64,000 nt of DNA from Uranotaenia lowii. Lineage: Eukaryota; Arthropoda; Insecta; Diptera; Culicidae. Positions 24,506-35,446 of this stretch are shown piece by piece (position 1 is the stretch's first letter; each line of letters begins with the position of its first letter). The stretch covers positions 161,306,031-161,370,030 of the forward strand of contig NC_073693.1 of assembly GCF_029784155.1 (NCBI RefSeq), written 5' to 3'. The notes under the pieces are model-generated. The model searched no databases. It was not told the origin of the DNA and saw only the letters and a list, made by a program, of their open reading frames with translations. The position numbers and the translations under genes were made by a program.

Positions 24506-27500
24506 ATGGTGAAGCTGTTGATGCGGGCGGATACCCACGTATCCTTCACGGTTCCCGCGGAGGATCCGGTGGCAAAGTGCACATTTTCTCAGGTTTATTG
24601 TTTTTCTCTCTTATAATTTAACCATGCTTAGTTAAACTCAACTATTATTCTCACAACTGCTTTTTCTACATTCGTTTTTCCAATTCAGGTCCTGGCAGCG
24701 TTATCGGTTTCGTTGGGCTCCATGGTTGTAGGATTTTCATCGGCTTACACATCACCGGCACTGGTTTCGATGATGAATCAAAACATCACATCGTTCGAGG
24801 TTACAGAACAATCGGTGAGTTACTTCAAATTTTGAGTTTTTTGAAAAAAACATCCTTGAGTGAACGAGCTCCATTTGAGGGTTCACAAAATGAAAAAAAA
24901 AACCCGAAAATTTGACTTTGCAAAAACGATTTAAATTCTTAAAAAAAATTTAAGCTTAGAATTTTGTTTTATTGTCAATGTTAATATGACACATTTAATA
25001 TGAAATTTGAAACTTTCGTGAATCGTGAAACGTGAATCTAAATCTGAATTTCAAACCTGAATCTGAAATTTGAAATCCGAAATCTAAATCTGAAATCTAA
25101 ATCTCAAATCTGAATCTGAATCTGAAATCTGAAATCTGAATGTGAAATCTGAATCTGAAATCTGAATCTGAAATCTGAATGTGAAATCTGAATCTGAAAT
25201 CTGAATCTGAAATCTGAATCTGAAATCTGAATGTGAAATCTGAATCTGAAATCTGAATCTGAAATCTGAATCTGAATCTGAAATCTGAATCTGAAATCTG
25301 AATCTGAAATCTGAATCTGAAATCTGAATCTGAAATCTGAATCTGAAATCTGAATCTGAAATCTGAATCTGAAATCTGAATCTGAAATCTGAATCTGAAA
25401 TCTGAATCTGAAATCTGAATCTGAAATCTGAATCTGAAATCTGAATCTGAAATCTGAATCTGAAATCTGAATCTGAAATCTGAATCTGAAATCTGAATCT
25501 GAAATCTGAATCTGAAATCTGAATCTGAAATCTGAATCTGAAATCTGAATCTGAAATCTGAATCTGAAATCTGAATCTGAAATCTGAATCTGAAATCTGA
25601 ATCTGAAGCAGAATATGCAATCAGGAAAACTGAATCTTTTTTCGCATGCGAATTATGAATCCGAATCGATTAATTTCAATAATATTGCTGCTACTTCAAA
25701 GCACGAGATCGAATCAAAACCTGATTCAAGTAACATTGAAATTCGGCATCCAGAGTCAAGTTCAATTCGAAAAGTTGCCTTATCGAGTACCCCGGCAAGG
25801 TCACAAGGAAGAATGCTCGACTTCGTAAATCTCGAGAAAGACAAAAAAATCAGAGTCAGAGTCATTGTGTTACCACCATTATTGATTGTAGTGCGTCACA
25901 GCATCACAAAACAACGCGAAATGTCGCTGACCAAAATACGCACCGATTGATTGCGTGTATCCGGATTTGATACACACGTTTGTTATTTTGCGATGCGGCT
26001 ATAAATAGCCACGACAACTTTTCAGCGAAAACGCCAACACGAGAGACTAATCTTAAGGATATTTTTTTGTTTGTTTTTTTTTTCCTTCTGTAACAATGTG
26101 ACCACTACTGCTTTGTCTAGTTTTTGCGACTGGTGTACAAGTAAGTTGCTAATCGATGTCTGTGCTTTTGTTTTTCTTCTATTTTCATCAAGGGTTCATG
26201 GGTTGGCGGAATTATGCCCCTCGCCGGTCTTGCCGGTGGTATTATTGGTGGACCGCTGATCGAATACCTCGGTAGAAAAAATACAATTCTTGCCACGGCT
26301 ACACCGTTCATCGTGTCGTGGCTTCTGATCGCAAACGCCTCTCACGTGGCCATGGTTTTAGTTGGTAAGATTAATTATGAACCTTCTATCACCATATAAA
26401 AAACTGACTGTTTTCTTTTTTTTAAATTTATTCCCACAGGTCGTGCCTTGTCAGGATTTTCAGTTGGTGTCGCTTCGTTGTCTTTGCCAGTATATCTCGG
26501 AGAAACCGTACAGCCAGAAGTCCGAGGAACGTTAGGATTGCTCCCGACTGCGTTTGGTAACATCGGTATTTTGTTATGTTTCGTAGCCGGGAAGTACATG
26601 GACTGGTCTCAGCTGGCATTCCTCGGATCGGCTTTGCCAATTCCGTTCCTGTTGCTGATGTTCCTCATTCCGGAAACGCCCAGATGGTATGTTTCACGGG
26701 GTAGAGATGATCGTGCCAGGAAAGCTCTGCAGTGGCTTCGAGGCAAGAAAGCGGACGTTGATCCCGAGCTGAAGGGTATCATCAAATCTCACCAAGACGC
26801 CGAACGACATGCTTCTAAGAGCGCCATGTTGGATCTTCTGAAGAAATCGAACCTTAAGCCATTGATGATTTCGCTCGGATTGATGTTCTTCCAACAGTTG
26901 TCAGGTATCAACGCTGTTATCTTCTACACGGTGCAGATCTTCCGTGATGCCGGATCCACAATCGATGAGAATTTGTGTACCATCATTGTCGGTGTGGTGA
27001 ACTTTATTGCCACCTTCATTGCAACGATGCTGATTGATAGACTGGGTCGCAAAATGTTGCTGTACATCTCAGACGTAGCTATGATAATCACCCTTATGAC
27101 GCTTGGTGGCTTCTTCTACGTGAAAGCGAATGGGCATGATGTGTCCCATGTCGGTTGGCTGCCACTGGCTTCGTTTGTCATCTTCGTGCTAGGTTTCTCA
27201 CTAGGGTTCGGTCCTATTCCTTGGCTGATGATGGGTGAGATCTTGCCCGGAAAAATCCGAGGTTCAGCTGCTTCCGTTGCGACTGCATTCAACTGGTCCT
27301 GCACGTTTGTCGTCACAAAAACTTTCCAAGATATCATCAGTAAGTACTGACATCTGACTATGAACATTTGTGGCAATCCATAATTATTATACCGAAACTG
27401 ATCTCATCTCTTATCAACACGTATCTGCAGGTTCCATCGGATCAGCCGGTGCCTTCTGGATGTTCGGATCGGTGTGCGTGGTCGGTTTGGTGTTTGTGAT

Positions 27501-27618
27501 AGCATACGTTCCGGAAACGCAGGGTAAATCCCTGGAGGACATTGAGCGCAAGATGATGGGTCGCGTGAGAAGGATGAGCTCGGTGGCCAACATCAAACCG
27601 CTGTCGTTCAACATGTAA
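24506..27618 (+). CDS. Tret1: Facilitated trehalose transporter Tret1 (MFS sugar transporter), 5 exons
   Basis: Coding exons 24506-24592, 24689-24814, 26193-26364, 26440-27339 and 27431-27618, all with GT-AG introns, join to 490 residues. That is the length of the short Tret1 isoform. The product is a 12-helix major facilitator protein of the plasma membrane that moves trehalose down its gradient, typically out of fat body into haemolymph. Sugar-transporter signatures are in place: EYLGRK near residues 95-100, PETPR 207-211, QQLSGIN 281-287, DRLGRK near 329-334, and PETQGKS at 456-462. The ATG at 24506 has a good CAAAATGG context and gives the conserved [14 protein letters not shown] start. 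The long intron 2 (24815-26192) contains a 13-bp minisatellite. The gene is intact with no frameshift. Identification is from family motifs and recall, without a search. Confidence 0.95.
25084..25606 (-). repeat. 13-bp minisatellite in Tret1 intron 2, inverse of the 20.9-kb array
   Basis: On the + strand the unit reads CTGAATCTGAAAT, the reverse complement of the upstream array, about 40 copies. Several units in the first 200 bases carry CTGAATGTGAAAT. The array lies wholly within intron 2 and so is transcribed as part of the Tret1 pre-mRNA. The minus-strand frame of 178 codons is an artefact of the 13-bp period. Confidence 0.95.
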
Positions 27619-29158
27619 AAGCAGTGCAAGGAGGTCGTCAAGGCCATCGTGCCGCAACCATCGGATTGTTAACAGCTTTGAAAAAAGCAAATACTTTCAT
27701 CAGGAACGTACAAACCTCCTCCGTGAACCTCAACAGATGTTTCCAGCTAAAAGTAGAAACTCTGTTCAACAGTTGTTCGGGAAACAAAACTTAGGAACAA
27801 AAACGAGGACTGTACTCGAAAGAATGCAACACTTTCTTGTTGTTGTGAAAAACTTTTGACTGCGTTAATGAGATATTATGGAATTTTCCTTAAAACTAGC
27901 AAGTGCAGCATTTGCTGAAAATTTATCGAGTGATCATAGAGATAACTTTTTAACGACCGATGAGGAATAAGCCCCTAGAAACAGCTGCTGCACTTCCGCA
28001 GCTTTAAAAAAATTGATAATTTGTTTAAGTCGAATCTCACATGCGATCAAAAGATTTCTCAAAGAATACATCGAATACAGCACTTTTTTGAGTACAGTTC
28101 TTCCAATAGGAAAAAGGTTCGAGAATTGATTCGAACTTTTGTTCCGAATTCAGGACTATACTAAAGAATGTTCTGATTTGCTACCAGAAGATAGTAGGTG
28201 CCAATAGCTATGAGATTTAATGTGATATGAATTTAGAAAAACATACAAAAATGAGAAATGTCCTCCTAGAGGGTAGGTTTGTTATACAGAATCTTTTACT
28301 GCAAGAATCGAAACAGTTTGCCTCAATAGCATACACTGTTACTATTTAGAGTAGTTTCAAACTGCTGGCCATCGTTCGGCAATTCAAACCCAAAAATCGT
28401 TGCAGGAATAAAGCTAACAGCAACAAAAAAGTCATTTTACTTCTTGTGCCTACTGATGTTACTGATAAGACACGATAAGAGCCCTACGTTTGCCAGCAAC
28501 TCCTCTAACAGGCAGCTAACTAACCGGACGCTAGTGAAATCAATGTAAATATATTATATTCTTAGGCTTTGTTAAGCGACGCCAACGCAGTTAATAAGTT
28601 CCTTCCGTCTGTACAGAAAACAGAAAACAGTAAACCAATTATGATCATGCTGGATATACATAGATTTCGTAGTGTAGGAAAATGCCGAACAATCAGGGCA
28701 AGGACATTTGTACTTTCAACTTCGAATCGTATCGGCCAAAATGCTAGACATGACAGATTGAAATAGAGGTGAACCGATTGAAAATGCCAAAAATTAGTTA
28801 TTAACGATTAAAGTTTAGAAAAGTGTATTTTATTAAATTAACAATAGGTGACAAATAATAAAAAGGGACACTCACAAAAAAAATGAAAGACGATTATTAT
28901 GATTCTAATTTTTTCCTCAAATAAGATGTTAATTGTGCTAACCTCACAGTTTGAAATGTAATGAGATTTGATAGCAAGGTTAAATTTTATTTCATATACA
29001 GATTCGCTATCTGTTATATTTTATAAAAATATGAATTTCAGCAATTTACAATGTAGTTTAATTAATCAGCAGCCAGCAGGAATCTAGCGATTTGTGTCGG
29101 ACATTAGCATATAAATAAATGTAATCAATATTCAATGTGCGATCATATTAAAAATAAA
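27619..29158 (+). other. Tret1 3' UTR and downstream AT-rich DNA
   Basis: No gene follows Tret1 here. AATAAA polyadenylation words occur at 28857-28862, 29114-29119 and 29153-29158. Composition changes from mixed to strongly AT-rich near 28.8 kb. The transcript probably ends at one of these signals, giving a 3' UTR of about 1.2-1.6 kb. The end cannot be fixed from sequence alone. Confidence 0.45.
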
Positions 29159-29212
29159 CTATAATTTATATAAGTAGTAACTAGTTTTCACTCTATGGTA
29201 CGATAAATGTAG

Positions 29213-30007
29213 ATGGGTCATTCCATACCAAGTGACCATGAAAATGCAACGACCCTCTTCGATTTCGCTCAAAATCATTAGGGTGACTTATTATAACGTT
29301 AATAAGAAAAATCCAAAGTTTTGGGGGAATCGGACCACCCTCTCCCGAATGGCAGCCCCCCCTTTTTTGTAAATTGGGCAATTTTTGCCAAATAGACTGT
29401 TTTTGTTTTTTTAACACCCCTATAAAGAATATATTATAAGCTATCAAATGAGCTGATAGAAAATTCCCGGCAGTGTTGCCAAACTAGATAATTTTGCATT
29501 TTATAACTTAAATTGCGATTATCTCAAAATGCCCCCACTTTTTTTTGTTTTGATGGCGCCAATGTATTCAGCGTGAAATTTTACATAAGAATCACTCATT
29601 CACTCAAAACAAATGAGCCGTTTCGGAGATCAAGTTTTTAAGATGGGAAAGTTCGTGAAATTTCATCGTTACTCCAATACATCTTATAAATACGTCGTCT
29701 TCGAAAAAAAGGCTAGCATCAAAGATCTCCAAGTATCAAGATAGTCGGGCTGTTGTTTTTTCGAACAAATCCCGAACATCACGGAAGAAGTGCGAATATT
29801 GCCCGGACTTATTCACATTTTAAGCATTCGTTAAACAATGTTAAGACTGTATTTGGCAGCAGACATGTTAAAATCGTGAGTTTAAATACTCGCACTTTGC
29901 CATATTTGCAGATCGATTCTATTCCGTTAAACTCGAACTGCAATGATGCAATGATGCTAGGTTCAACAAGCAGGTTCAACAAGCATCAGTAGGTAAGTGA
30001 TGGACGT
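29213..30007. other. Interspersed repeat-like DNA, no gene seen
   Basis: GGGTCATTCCATACCAAG at 29216 and the C-rich line that follows look like a dispersed insect repeat, but I cannot define its ends. The ORF at 29753-29992 has no recognisable feature. Confidence 0.3.
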
Positions 30008-30434
30008 ACACGGAGAAAAAAGGCGACTAGCGTAGTTGATTTTTTTGCATCCAACTATAAATATAATAGACTTTACTACAAACTGATGATTGACCTTACG
30101 CAATCAACTATGAATATAACAGATTCAACTATAATGATATAATTGATTCAATTGTGAATATGATACATTCAACTAAAAATGATTTATGCATTCAACTATT
30201 AATATCATAGATTCAACTATACATTTCTGTTGACATCTCACATTCAACTATAAATATGATAGATTCAATTGTAATGGTATAATTGAGTCAACTGTAAATA
30301 TGATAGATTCAACTACAAATGTATGATTGATGTTAGGCATTTAACTATAAATATAGTAAAACTAACTATACTTTTATGATTGATTGTGTGATGCTTGAAT
30401 AATTACTACACATTAAAACACTAAAACATTAAAA

Positions 30435-30659
30435 CTCAGAGACCTCCTAGATAGGTACTCTAAAATTATTGACATAATTGTGGTGGGTGAAACATGGGTA
30501 AAATCAGGCGACACACAGTTATTCACAATAAATGGATTCGATGCAATATTCTCTTGTCGCGAGACATCGCATGGGGGATTGGCCGTATACACACGTAGCG
30601 ATTTAAACGCTGACACCTGTATTTCGGTTCGCCAATTTCGTAGAGAAGCTGGAAAGTAA
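30435..30659 (+). pseudogene. Endonuclease-domain fragment of a non-LTR retrotransposon
   Basis: Read on the + strand from 30435, the translation gives RDLLDRYSKIIDIIVVGETW and then GGLAVYTR, the N-terminal half of an exonuclease-endonuclease-phosphatase domain. Such domains nick the target DNA for retrotransposition. The frame ends at a TAA near 30659 and is different from that of the long ORF that starts just after it. The central part of the endonuclease, roughly 70-80 codons, is missing between the two. This copy is therefore 5'-truncated, internally deleted and frameshifted. Confidence 0.7.
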
Positions 30660-30711
30660 GCTGGCAAGTAATATTAAATGTCTTGACTCGATTCTACTGG
30701 AAGATACCAAT

Positions 30712-33090
30712 GTGCCAGTCAACATGTCTAATAACACCGTCAGAGAGTACACGAGGATCCTGGAGTCACACAACATGTTTGTTGTTAATAATGCTGTAAC
30801 CCGTCCGGCCAGTGGGAATATACTCGACCACGTTGCTTGCTCTCAGAGTATCATCGGCTCGACAATAAACGAAACCATTTGCCTGGATACAAGTGACCAT
30901 AGTATGATCGTTACTACACTGTCAACCAGTTCCGATAAAAAGGCCCAATCCCTGAGCAAAAGCATCATCAACCACCAGCAGCTGAACACTGAATTTGCAG
31001 AAGCCTTGATGAACATCCCAGAAAATCTATCCGCAAATGAAAAAATTGTTTTTATAGTTGACAAATATAATGACACTCGAAATCGCGCCACAAAAACAGT
31101 AACAGTGAAAGCAAAAGTGAAGAGGAATTGCCCGTGGATGACCTTCGACGCTTGGAACCTAATATCAACTAAAGACAAGATCTGGAAGCACTGTAAACGG
31201 AATCCTGCGGACGAACAGTCTAAAACTGCCCTGAAACTTATCTCTAAAAGGTTGTCAAAACTTAAAAGCTACTGCAGACGGACCTACTACTTTCGACTTC
31301 TGCAAACGGCAACCCCGAAGCAATCCTGGAAATTCCTAAATGAAGCCCTGGGTCGTATCACCAAAGAACACAACCCCATCACCCTCAAGTTTGGCGATGA
31401 AGTACAAACCGATCCAGCCCAAGTATCGAACAGTATCAACGAGTACTTTTGCAACGTGGGGCCTCAATTGGCTTCAAATATCGTCAGCACCAGAGATATT
31501 CAACAGTTCAATGCTATTCGTTCGCATCCGCCCTCCCTGTTCTTGAGACCGGCATCTATTGCAGAGGTTCTGTTAGAGATCAGTAACCTTGACACCAACA
31601 AATCATCTGGTCCAGATAATATTTCCGTAGCTACAGTGAAAGCCCATCACTTGGCTTTTTCCAACATCTTGACAGACATCTTCAACGAAACTATCGAAAC
31701 TGGTGTCTATCCTGATGCATTGAAACTAGCCCGCGTAACTCCTGTCTTCAAGTCAGGTGACAGATCAAATGTATCAAACTACCGTCCAATTTCAACGCTC
31801 TCTGTCTTGAATAAAGTTATTGAAAAACTACTCGTCACTCGAATGAATGAATATTTAACTAGATATGACCTCATAAGCCCACGCCAGTATGGTTTCAGAA
31901 AGGGATGCAGCACTCTAACTGCAACAACCGAACTTTTGGAGGACGTGTACGATGATCTAGATAACCGTAGATATGCTGGTGCCTTATTTTTGAACCTGAG
32001 GAAAGCGTTTGACACCATTGATCATGCTTTGCTGTTACAGAAATTTGAATGGTATGGATTACGTGGACAACCCCTTCGGCTTATCGAAAGCTACTTAACA
32101 GCTCGCCAACAATTTGTTTCCCTCAAAGGAGCTTCAAGTAGTAAAAGATTCATATCAACGGGAGTACCGCAGGGAAGCAACTTGGGCTCGCTGTTGTTCT
32201 TGATATTCATCAACGATCTCCCCCTGTTGAATCTGCACGGCAAAGTTCGACTCTTTGCCGACGACACATTGCTATCGTACAGCAATTCCAATCCTCTCCA
32301 GATAGTGGAATGGATTGGAAACGATCTGGAAATCCTTCAGCATTACTTCGACTGTAATCTTCTCTCGTTAAACTTGTTGAAAACTTCGTACATGCTGTTC
32401 AATTCTGGTCGTCGCTCCATACCTCAGCTGCCAATAATCCGTATAGGCAACACTCTAATTGAACGAGTGAATGAGTTTAAATATCTAGGACTACATTTCG
32501 ATGATACCTTAAGCTGGGCAGCCCATATAGAGCATCTTAAACGAACACTCGCTCCGGTCGTTGGTGCCATATGGAAAATTTCTGCGTTCATTCCAACCCA
32601 CTGGCTGAAAAATGTATATTTTGCGCTGTTTCACTCGAGACTGCAATATCTGGTGTCACTATGGGGTAAAGCCTGTAAAAGCCGCCTAAGGGAGTTACAG
32701 GCCATGCAGAATAGAGCGTTAAAGGCTGTCTTTAGATTGCCGTATTTGTACCCTTCCGAACTGTTATATAGTATGGACGATTCAGTACTTCCCATACGAG
32801 GTGCCCAGGAATTTCAAACTCTGGTATATACCCACAAACTCCTAACAAGCAGGGATTCTCATCACAACATGCACTTCGAAAGAATGACGTCTCACCGCTC
32901 GTCCAGAAATGCAAATCACCTTCGTCTGCTCAGGGTTAGAACAGAATTTGGAAAGAAGAAACCCAGTTACTTCGCAAGTAAACTATACAACAATCTACGA
33001 GACACATTAAAGCAATGCCCAACGTGCTCCCGTTTCGAATCACAATTGTTGTCGATCTGCAAGCAAAACATCCATCGTTTCCTCCGCTAG
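30712..33090 (+). CDS. Degenerate ORF2 (endonuclease end plus reverse transcriptase) of a CR1/L2-like non-LTR retrotransposon
   Basis: The open frame gives about 790 residues. It begins inside the C-terminal end of the endonuclease (NILDHV, then SDHSMI), with no proper start codon because the 5' part is deleted. The reverse transcriptase follows with NYRPISTLSVLNKVIEKLL, QYGFRKG, motif B GVPQGSNLGSLLF and motif C FADD. Motif A reads LFLNLRKAFDTIDH, whereas the family has LFLD: the metal-binding Asp is an Asn. Motif B has GS where GP is usual. These changes suggest an inactive enzyme despite the open frame. There is no RNase H domain after the RT, which fits CR1/L2/jockey-like groups; the clade is inferred from motif style only. 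Confidence 0.85.
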   Translation: MPVNMSNNTVREYTRILESHNMFVVNNAVTRPASGNILDHVACSQSIIGSTINETICLDTSDHSMIVTTLSTSSDKKAQSLSKSIINHQQLNTEFAEALMNIPENLSANEKIVFIVDKYNDTRNRATKTVTVKAKVKRNCPWMTFDAWNLISTKDKIWKHCKRNPADEQSKTALKLISKRLSKLKSYCRRTYYFRLLQTATPKQSWKFLNEALGRITKEHNPITLKFGDEVQTDPAQVSNSINEYFCNVGPQLASNIVSTRDIQQFNAIRSHPPSLFLRPASIAEVLLEISNLDTNKSSGPDNISVATVKAHHLAFSNILTDIFNETIETGVYPDALKLARVTPVFKSGDRSNVSNYRPISTLSVLNKVIEKLLVTRMNEYLTRYDLISPRQYGFRKGCSTLTATTELLEDVYDDLDNRRYAGALFLNLRKAFDTIDHALLLQKFEWYGLRGQPLRLIESYLTARQQFVSLKGASSSKRFISTGVPQGSNLGSLLFLIFINDLPLLNLHGKVRLFADDTLLSYSNSNPLQIVEWIGNDLEILQHYFDCNLLSLNLLKTSYMLFNSGRRSIPQLPIIRIGNTLIERVNEFKYLGLHFDDTLSWAAHIEHLKRTLAPVVGAIWKISAFIPTHWLKNVYFALFHSRLQYLVSLWGKACKSRLRELQAMQNRALKAVFRLPYLYPSELLYSMDDSVLPIRGAQEFQTLVYTHKLLTSRDSHHNMHFERMTSHRSSRNANHLRLLRVRTEFGKKKPSYFASKLYNNLRDTLKQCPTCSRFESQLLSICKQNIHRFLR

Positions 33091-33480
33091 TATCTTCGTG
33101 CCACATAGCTAAAAAAATTGTTATTCTTTTTATTCTCGCCCCTCCACCAAGACCACCGCCGCCCACAAGCCACTCCATCCAGCCGCCACCGCCAACCATC
33201 AAAACACCTCATCGCCCTCCACCGCCACCACCACAACGCTGCAAACTAATGAATATACCACAACTCTATATTAAAAAATTGTGAAATAGCCTATGAGTAG
33301 TCCCAACCATTCCTCCAAAGAGCGATAATTTGCTCACTGGAATGGTTTTACATTTTGTGAAAAAAAAAATTGTATTGAAATGAATTGTTAAACTGTTTTG
33401 ATAGGGTTTTGTGCCTGTCGGAGAAGAGGCTTGGAAGAAGCTTAACTCCACTGAGCTTTCCCTATCCGAGGAAAAAAAAA
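33091..33480 (+). other. Probable 3' UTR of the non-LTR retrotransposon
   Basis: After the ORF there is a C-rich, proline-codon-like line (33140-33240), then a structured stretch ending CCCTATCCGAGG followed by an A-rich tail near 33470-33488. The exact 3' end and any target duplication are not visible. Confidence 0.45.
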
Positions 33481-34306
33481 TTAAAAAAATGTACATGTGA
33501 ATGTACAGCTACTACAAAGAAAAATACCCAAGTGGCTATATAGGAAGGCAACAGGTAAGATTTTGAAATAAGATTGTTTGAATATTTATCTTCTTTTGAG
33601 GCAATTGATGAGAGCAAAATCGAAGTGATTAACATTCGTGATTCCCGGATTTTAGGTACGGTATCTTCTCCCATTAAACTCTCACGGATATCCGGCAGGC
33701 TCAAAATTTAACCAGCCCCGTGGTTTAAGAGTTCCAACCACTTATGACCCACAAAAATATGTGGTGTACAACACCATCAGCAGCAGCAGCTGACTAGCAG
33801 TAAGGGAAATCGGATGTTACCTGAATTTTCACTATATACATATGTATAGTTGAACGACCAAAATCAATCATACAATTATAGTTGATTCTATCATATTTAT
33901 AGTTGAAGCATGAAATCAATCATACAAGTATAGATGAATCTATTATGTATATGTATTGTTGAACGCAAAATATCAATCAGATAATTTGTTATATTAAAAA
34001 TTGAAATCTTCAGATTTATAGTTGGTCGAGAATCAATCAAAAATATAGTTGAATGTAGGCGGAATATTGTTGGAAAAACTATACTTTATTCTCTGTGTCT
34101 GTTCTGCGGATTCAAATTTCAAACTCGTGTTCACATCAATCGGGCAACGCAGCTGGGCGTGACTAAAAGTGATAGGGCCAAGGAACGGGAAATGAGTGAG
34201 AGGGTGTTGCGAGGTACTGATCGCTCGGTTTGTCGGGCAACGAACATTCGTATGCATTCTGTGCTCGGTAAGTTTTGTTCTTTAGTTTCAATAGACTACA
34301 CCACAC

Positions 34307-35444
34307 CAGTTAGGCTTCCGCTTTTCTAAATCCGAATTGCCGGGCCTTACGCTTAACCCCTGCCATCAGATTTTGTACAGCCACCTTGTCCACCTTCTTC
34401 GCCGCAGAAAGCCAATTTGCCTTGAACTGCTGCTCGTCCTTAGCTGTTTTTTGGTTTTCTTTAGGTTCCGCTTGACAATAGTCCAGTATTTCTCAATTGG
34501 GCGGAGCTCTGGCGTGTTGGGAGGGTTCTTGTCCTTGGGAACCACCTGCACGTTGGCCATGGCCTTTTTACCGTAATGGCAAGATGCCAAAACAGTACGG
34601 AACAACCGTGTTTCTTCAGGAAAGGCAGCAGACGTTTATTCAAACACTCTTTCACGTAAATTTCTTGGTTGACAGTCCCGGAAGCTATGAAAATGCTGCT
34701 TTTCAAGCCACAGGTACAGATGGCTTGCCAAACCAGATATTTCTTCGCGAACTTTGACAGTTTCATGTGCTTGAAAATATCTGCTACCTTCCCCCTTTCT
34801 TTTGCCGTATAAAACTCCTGTCCCGGAAGCTGCTTGTAGTCGGCTTTGACGTAGGTTTCGTCGTCCATTACCACGCAGTCAAACTTCGTCAGCATCGTCG
34901 TGTACAGCCTCCGGGATCGCGCTTTGGCCGTCGTATTTTGTTTATCATCGCGATTTGGAGTCACTACCTTCTTGTAAGTCGATAGTCCGGCTCGTTTTTT
35001 GGCTCGATGCACGGTTGTAGACGATACACCCAGCTTATTTGCGGCATCTCGAAGAGAGAGGTTAGGATTTCGCTTGAAACTACCGGCAACTCTCTTTGTC
35101 GTCTCAGCGGCTTCCGATTTTCCAGACTTCTGGCTGTCGACAAACGTTCCCCAATTAATTCCGTTAATTACATTTGTAACGGTTGATTTGGCAACTTTTA
35201 GCGATTTTGCCAGCTTTGCGTGCGAGTAGCTCGGATTTTCGCGATGCGCGAGCAAAATTTTGATACGCTGCCCTTCTTCCTTGGACGGCATTTTGACAAC
35301 TGAAGAGTGAATTCCAAAATCAAAATAGGAGCAACATTCTAAACACACACGCCTTCAAAATGAGGGGTGTTCAGGTTTTTTAAATGCAAAATTGAAAGAA
35401 ATACGTCAAGTTGATATTGACCAAATTTTGGCCGTATCACCCTT
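34307..35444 (-). mobile_element. Tc1/mariner DD37E-type transposon, copy 1, truncated
   Basis: The right end carries the terminal repeat found at 55480: AAGGGTGATACGG-CAAAATTTGG in reverse at 35421-35444, followed by the TA target duplication at 35445-35446. The opposite terminal repeat is absent. Similarity to copy 2 stops at about 34307, close to the last codons of the transposase. The element therefore lost one end and cannot be mobile. Confidence 0.8.
34310..35291 (-). pseudogene. Broken DD37E mariner-family transposase, copy 1
   Basis: The start ATG is at 35291 (MPSKEEGQRIKILL). Two helix-turn-helix segments are seen (SHAKLAKSLKVAKSTV; SLRDAANKLGVSSTTV), then the first catalytic region DCVVMDDETYVKADY. 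Compared with copy 2, a 10-base deletion in the FWPDLASCHYG region removes the second catalytic Asp and shifts the frame, and a 15-base deletion follows shortly after. Another single-base deletion lies after NLKKTKK. The third catalytic region (NTPELRPIEKYW) is in a shifted frame. In copy 2 there are 37 residues between the second Asp and the Glu of the IE motif, which assigns the family. Confidence 0.85.
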
Positions 35445-35446
35445 TA

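Larger units (their letters stand above)
30008..34098. mobile_element. Fold-back-like TIR element with long subterminal arrays, hosting a retrotransposon
   Basis: The left end ACACGGAGAAAAAAG (30008-30022) is matched in reverse at the right end (34084-34098), 13 of 15 bases. Inside the left end (30030-30390) TTCAACTATAAATATGATAG-type words recur about ten times. Inside the right end (33826-34060) the same words recur in the opposite orientation. The two arms therefore can fold on each other. Between them lies the non-LTR retrotransposon described separately, which must have inserted into the element. No transposase and no clear target duplication were found. Confidence 0.55.

Noticed and set aside
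33015..33284. Proline-rich + ORF after the non-LTR RT
   Set aside because: It overlaps the RT end in another frame and reads through a C-rich 3' UTR; no start or domain support.
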